Assembly (NCBI GenBank): GCA_020721385.1
Contig: DYMW01000021.1
Location: forward strand, 8,439-14,693
Origin: Sulfurovum sp.
Lineage (GTDB): Bacteria > Campylobacterota > Campylobacteria > Campylobacterales > Sulfurovaceae
Direction: 5' to 3'
Length of the DNA stretch: 6,255 nucleotides
The translations under genes were made by a program, and so were the position numbers. Below, in pieces: positions 6,250-6,255 of this stretch. Every line of letters begins with the position of its first letter. The stretch's first letter is position 1. The notes beneath the pieces are model-generated. The model was not told where the DNA came from. It saw only the letters and a program-made list of their open reading frames with translations, and did no database searches.

Positions 6250-6255
6250 TACTTT

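Noticed and set aside
1..6255. Mobile element, CRISPR, prophage or toxin-antitoxin system
   Set aside because: No transposase, integrase, direct-repeat array, tRNA or terminal repeats were seen; the window is filled with conserved housekeeping genes on one strand.

Overview
This is an AT-rich, tightly packed, one-strand stretch of bacterial chromosome. Gene content and order point to Campylobacterota (epsilonproteobacteria). From memory, the order DUF2018 protein, polyprenyl synthase, hemA, proS, fxsA-like gene, hemC matches the Campylobacter jejuni Cj0540-Cj0545 block, and Helicobacter pylori has a related block around HP0237-HP0242. The extra periplasmic thioredoxin-fold gene and the shortened proS suggest a lineage other than Campylobacter or Helicobacter, perhaps a sulfur-oxidising relative. 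The genus cannot be fixed from this window.

Layout, all on the plus strand: 1-195 is non-coding and carries a good -10 box at 159-164. Then come the HP0242-type DUF2018 protein (196-468), a trans-polyprenyl diphosphate synthase with a GTG start (494-1390), hemA (1390-2697), proS (2694-3953), an fxsA-family membrane protein (3953-4384), a secreted CPFC thioredoxin-fold protein (4329-5216), a 67-bp gap with a small hairpin and weak promoter-like boxes, and hemC with a TTG start (5284-6249). The window ends six bases after the hemC stop.

From the polyprenyl synthase to the thioredoxin-fold gene, the junctions are overlaps (TAATG, ATGA, TAATG, then 56 bp), so this is very probably one translationally coupled transcript. 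It combines early tetrapyrrole synthesis (HemA makes glutamate-1-semialdehyde from Glu-tRNA; HemC makes hydroxymethylbilane), the quinone side chain, prolyl-tRNA charging and envelope functions. Haem, quinone and a periplasmic thiol protein fit together as supply of respiratory-chain parts, but that link is inference.

No mobile element, CRISPR array, RNA gene or new multigene system was found. The most notable observation is that ProS is an intact 419-residue reading frame that lacks the roughly 150-180-residue editing (INS) domain normal for bacterial-type prolyl-tRNA synthetase. Two CxxC pairs flank the site where that domain would sit.
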